A DNA stretch of 64,000 nucleotides from Paralichthys olivaceus (taxonomy: Eukaryota > Chordata > Actinopteri > Pleuronectiformes > Paralichthyidae): positions 18,715,501-18,779,500 of the forward strand of contig NC_091107.1 in the NCBI RefSeq assembly GCF_024713975.1, read 5' to 3'. The notes beneath the pieces are model-generated. The model saw only the letters and a list, made by a program, of their open reading frames with translations, had not been told where the DNA came from and did not search any database. The first letter of the stretch is position 1. Every line of letters starts with the position of its first letter. Below, piece after piece: positions 62,422 through 64,000 of this stretch. Position numbers and translations under genes: made by a program.

Positions 62422-64000
62422 CACAGTCCGCCTGGTCAAACACATGCGCTCGATAAATACATACCTCAGCAAGTCAAGGTCAAAGACAGGGACGTCTCAC
62501 TTGGTCTATTTATTCTTAAATAAAAGCATGTGTATGTGTTTGTAATGGGAAACATATGTTTCATATCCCATTAGTCCCAATGTCAAGGGTAGATTACAAG
62601 AACACAAACACTGACACATTTCTTTAAGTTGGTTTCTTATGAAGAAAATGGTAGAAAAAAAACAAAACACATTGCCCAGAGTTTGAGTGCTCTGCTGCTG
62701 AATCTGGTAAAGATCCCTGTGAAAAAAATTTTTTATTAACACAGTGTGCAAGTCTCGACTGAAAGCACGTCTCATGACTGTTTCTAGTTTGAAGAACAAA
62801 AGAAAACGCGAGCACCTTCTTCAATCTCACCATATGTGTTTGCTTATAATATGAGCTGGTAATGTACAAAAGATGATGTTCCAGAGAGCTCCTGCCAGCG
62901 AGAGTGGTATTTGTAGCAGCGTGAAATCCTCCCCAGCTGCAGCTCTCACATGAAGCAGGTACTAGAGAGATCTGCCGCAGCTGCAGTGACAAGCCATCAG
63001 CTCCCACAGAGGCTGAAAGATGGAGTAAAATAAAAGAGGTTTAAGTTGGCAACAGGTAGCGCTTGATGGCAGCTTCTGCAAAGAATTAGCTGCTGAGTTT
63101 GACAGCAACAGGCGAAGAGAGAGTGCGGCGTGCATGGGTATTTCCCAGGCTTCATGTGGCATTTATCAAGAGGCAGCCAACGCATGGGTAACCCAACACT
63201 GGTGAAGTCTGAGCGCAGGGGTTTCTTAGAGAATTAGCGGTGATCAGAAATGCGAGGAATGCAGAAATGTTCGGGGCGCCACATGAAGGGGAATCCAGGA
63301 GGCAGAAATGTGATGAGAATGTGTGCGTTACAGTACGACACATGTCTCGAATGTTTGGATCTGGTTTCCTATTCAAACAAAAAACGTGTATCACACCATC
63401 CACAGGCAGCCCCATTAATCTTTAGTGGGAGAAACAAAGCTGCCACTCCCACCGGTGCCGCACAGCGGAGAAAACTCAACCATTTTTTTGAGGTTGTTAT
63501 AGTTCAAATAAAAAAGTCTTGTCTGCTTGAGCAAGATCAAGCAGATAAATGAGTGTAACATCCCAGCCTTTGTAGTAAGGAATATTGATTCTCTCTCATT
63601 AGTATTTCATCTGAATATCATAGCGAGCAGGCAGAGGCAGAGAGAGAAGCGTAAATTACTCTGCCCCATATGGATACACACAGACGTTTTATGAGGCCCA
63701 GAACTCCAGTAAACAGCATCAGATTTAGTCATGTGTTGAATATAATACACCAGGGATGGTGCAAACCTCCTGGCTGCATTCTGTTAAACTAATATATGCT
63801 TGTATGTCTCCACAGCCACAAATTCAGAAGTAAACTCGCCATCACATTTCAGCCTCGGTGGTACTTTATTCGCAAATTTGCACAATGCTGATGAATTTGT
63901 TAAATGGGAAGTGATTCTAAATGAAATGCTCATGGTCATGCAGAGAGAAGAGAATTCAAAACACCTAATGGAAAATGAGCAATTGCGGGTAATTGTTCCA

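Larger units (their letters stand above)
56189..64000 (+). other. Start of spns2 intron 2
   Basis: No exon 3 candidate encoding the expected motif A region is seen. Contains repeats and a diverged direct duplication listed separately. Confidence 0.6.

Noticed and set aside
62506..63415. Several overlapping 60-127 codon frames on the minus strand near the right end
   Set aside because: No Spns2 exon 3 motif, no mutual frame consistency and no domain; treated as intron sequence.

Overview
This is a teleost fish nuclear genomic window, probably from a percomorph. Genes are split into short exons with canonical GT/AG sites. Introns and spacers carry (CA)n and (GA)n microsatellites, hAT-like non-autonomous elements, a Tc1/mariner copy and several fish-type dispersed repeats. 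The gene order ankfy1 - ube2g1 - spns3 - spns2 matches human 17p13.2. No prokaryotic-type system, CRISPR array, rRNA or tRNA was seen.

Layout. 1-8184, minus strand: the first 17 coding exons of ankfy1 (Rabankyrin-5), running off the left edge. 8185-13223: ankfy1 upstream region, spacer and probable ube2g1 3' UTR, with one dispersed repeat and a well-bounded hAT-like element at 11801-12400. 13224-16961, minus strand: complete five-exon ube2g1 (170 aa E2 ubiquitin-conjugating enzyme). 17240-20815: the spacer between divergently transcribed ube2g1 and spns3, almost filled by a broken Tc1 transposon and a large inverted pair of another repeat. 20816-26379 or further, plus strand: spns3, a divergent Spinster-family MFS transporter. 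About 31000-36900: spacer. 36914 onward, plus strand: spns2, with coding exon 1, a 19 kb intron 1, exon 2 at 56123-56188, and intron 2 running off the right edge.

The genes form no operon. Ankfy1 (a Rab5 effector on endosomes) and Ube2g1 (a K48-type ubiquitin-conjugating enzyme) are housekeeping proteins. Spns2 exports sphingosine-1-phosphate, and spns3 is its tandem paralogue. Both spns genes have the same exon 1/exon 2 junction phase and a 66 bp exon 2, as expected from tandem duplication.

Exon boundaries were assigned by eye from splice sites, reading-frame phase and recalled similarity to human proteins. All junction phases in ankfy1, ube2g1 and spns3 are mutually consistent. Most repeat families are named by resemblance only. 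No database search was run.
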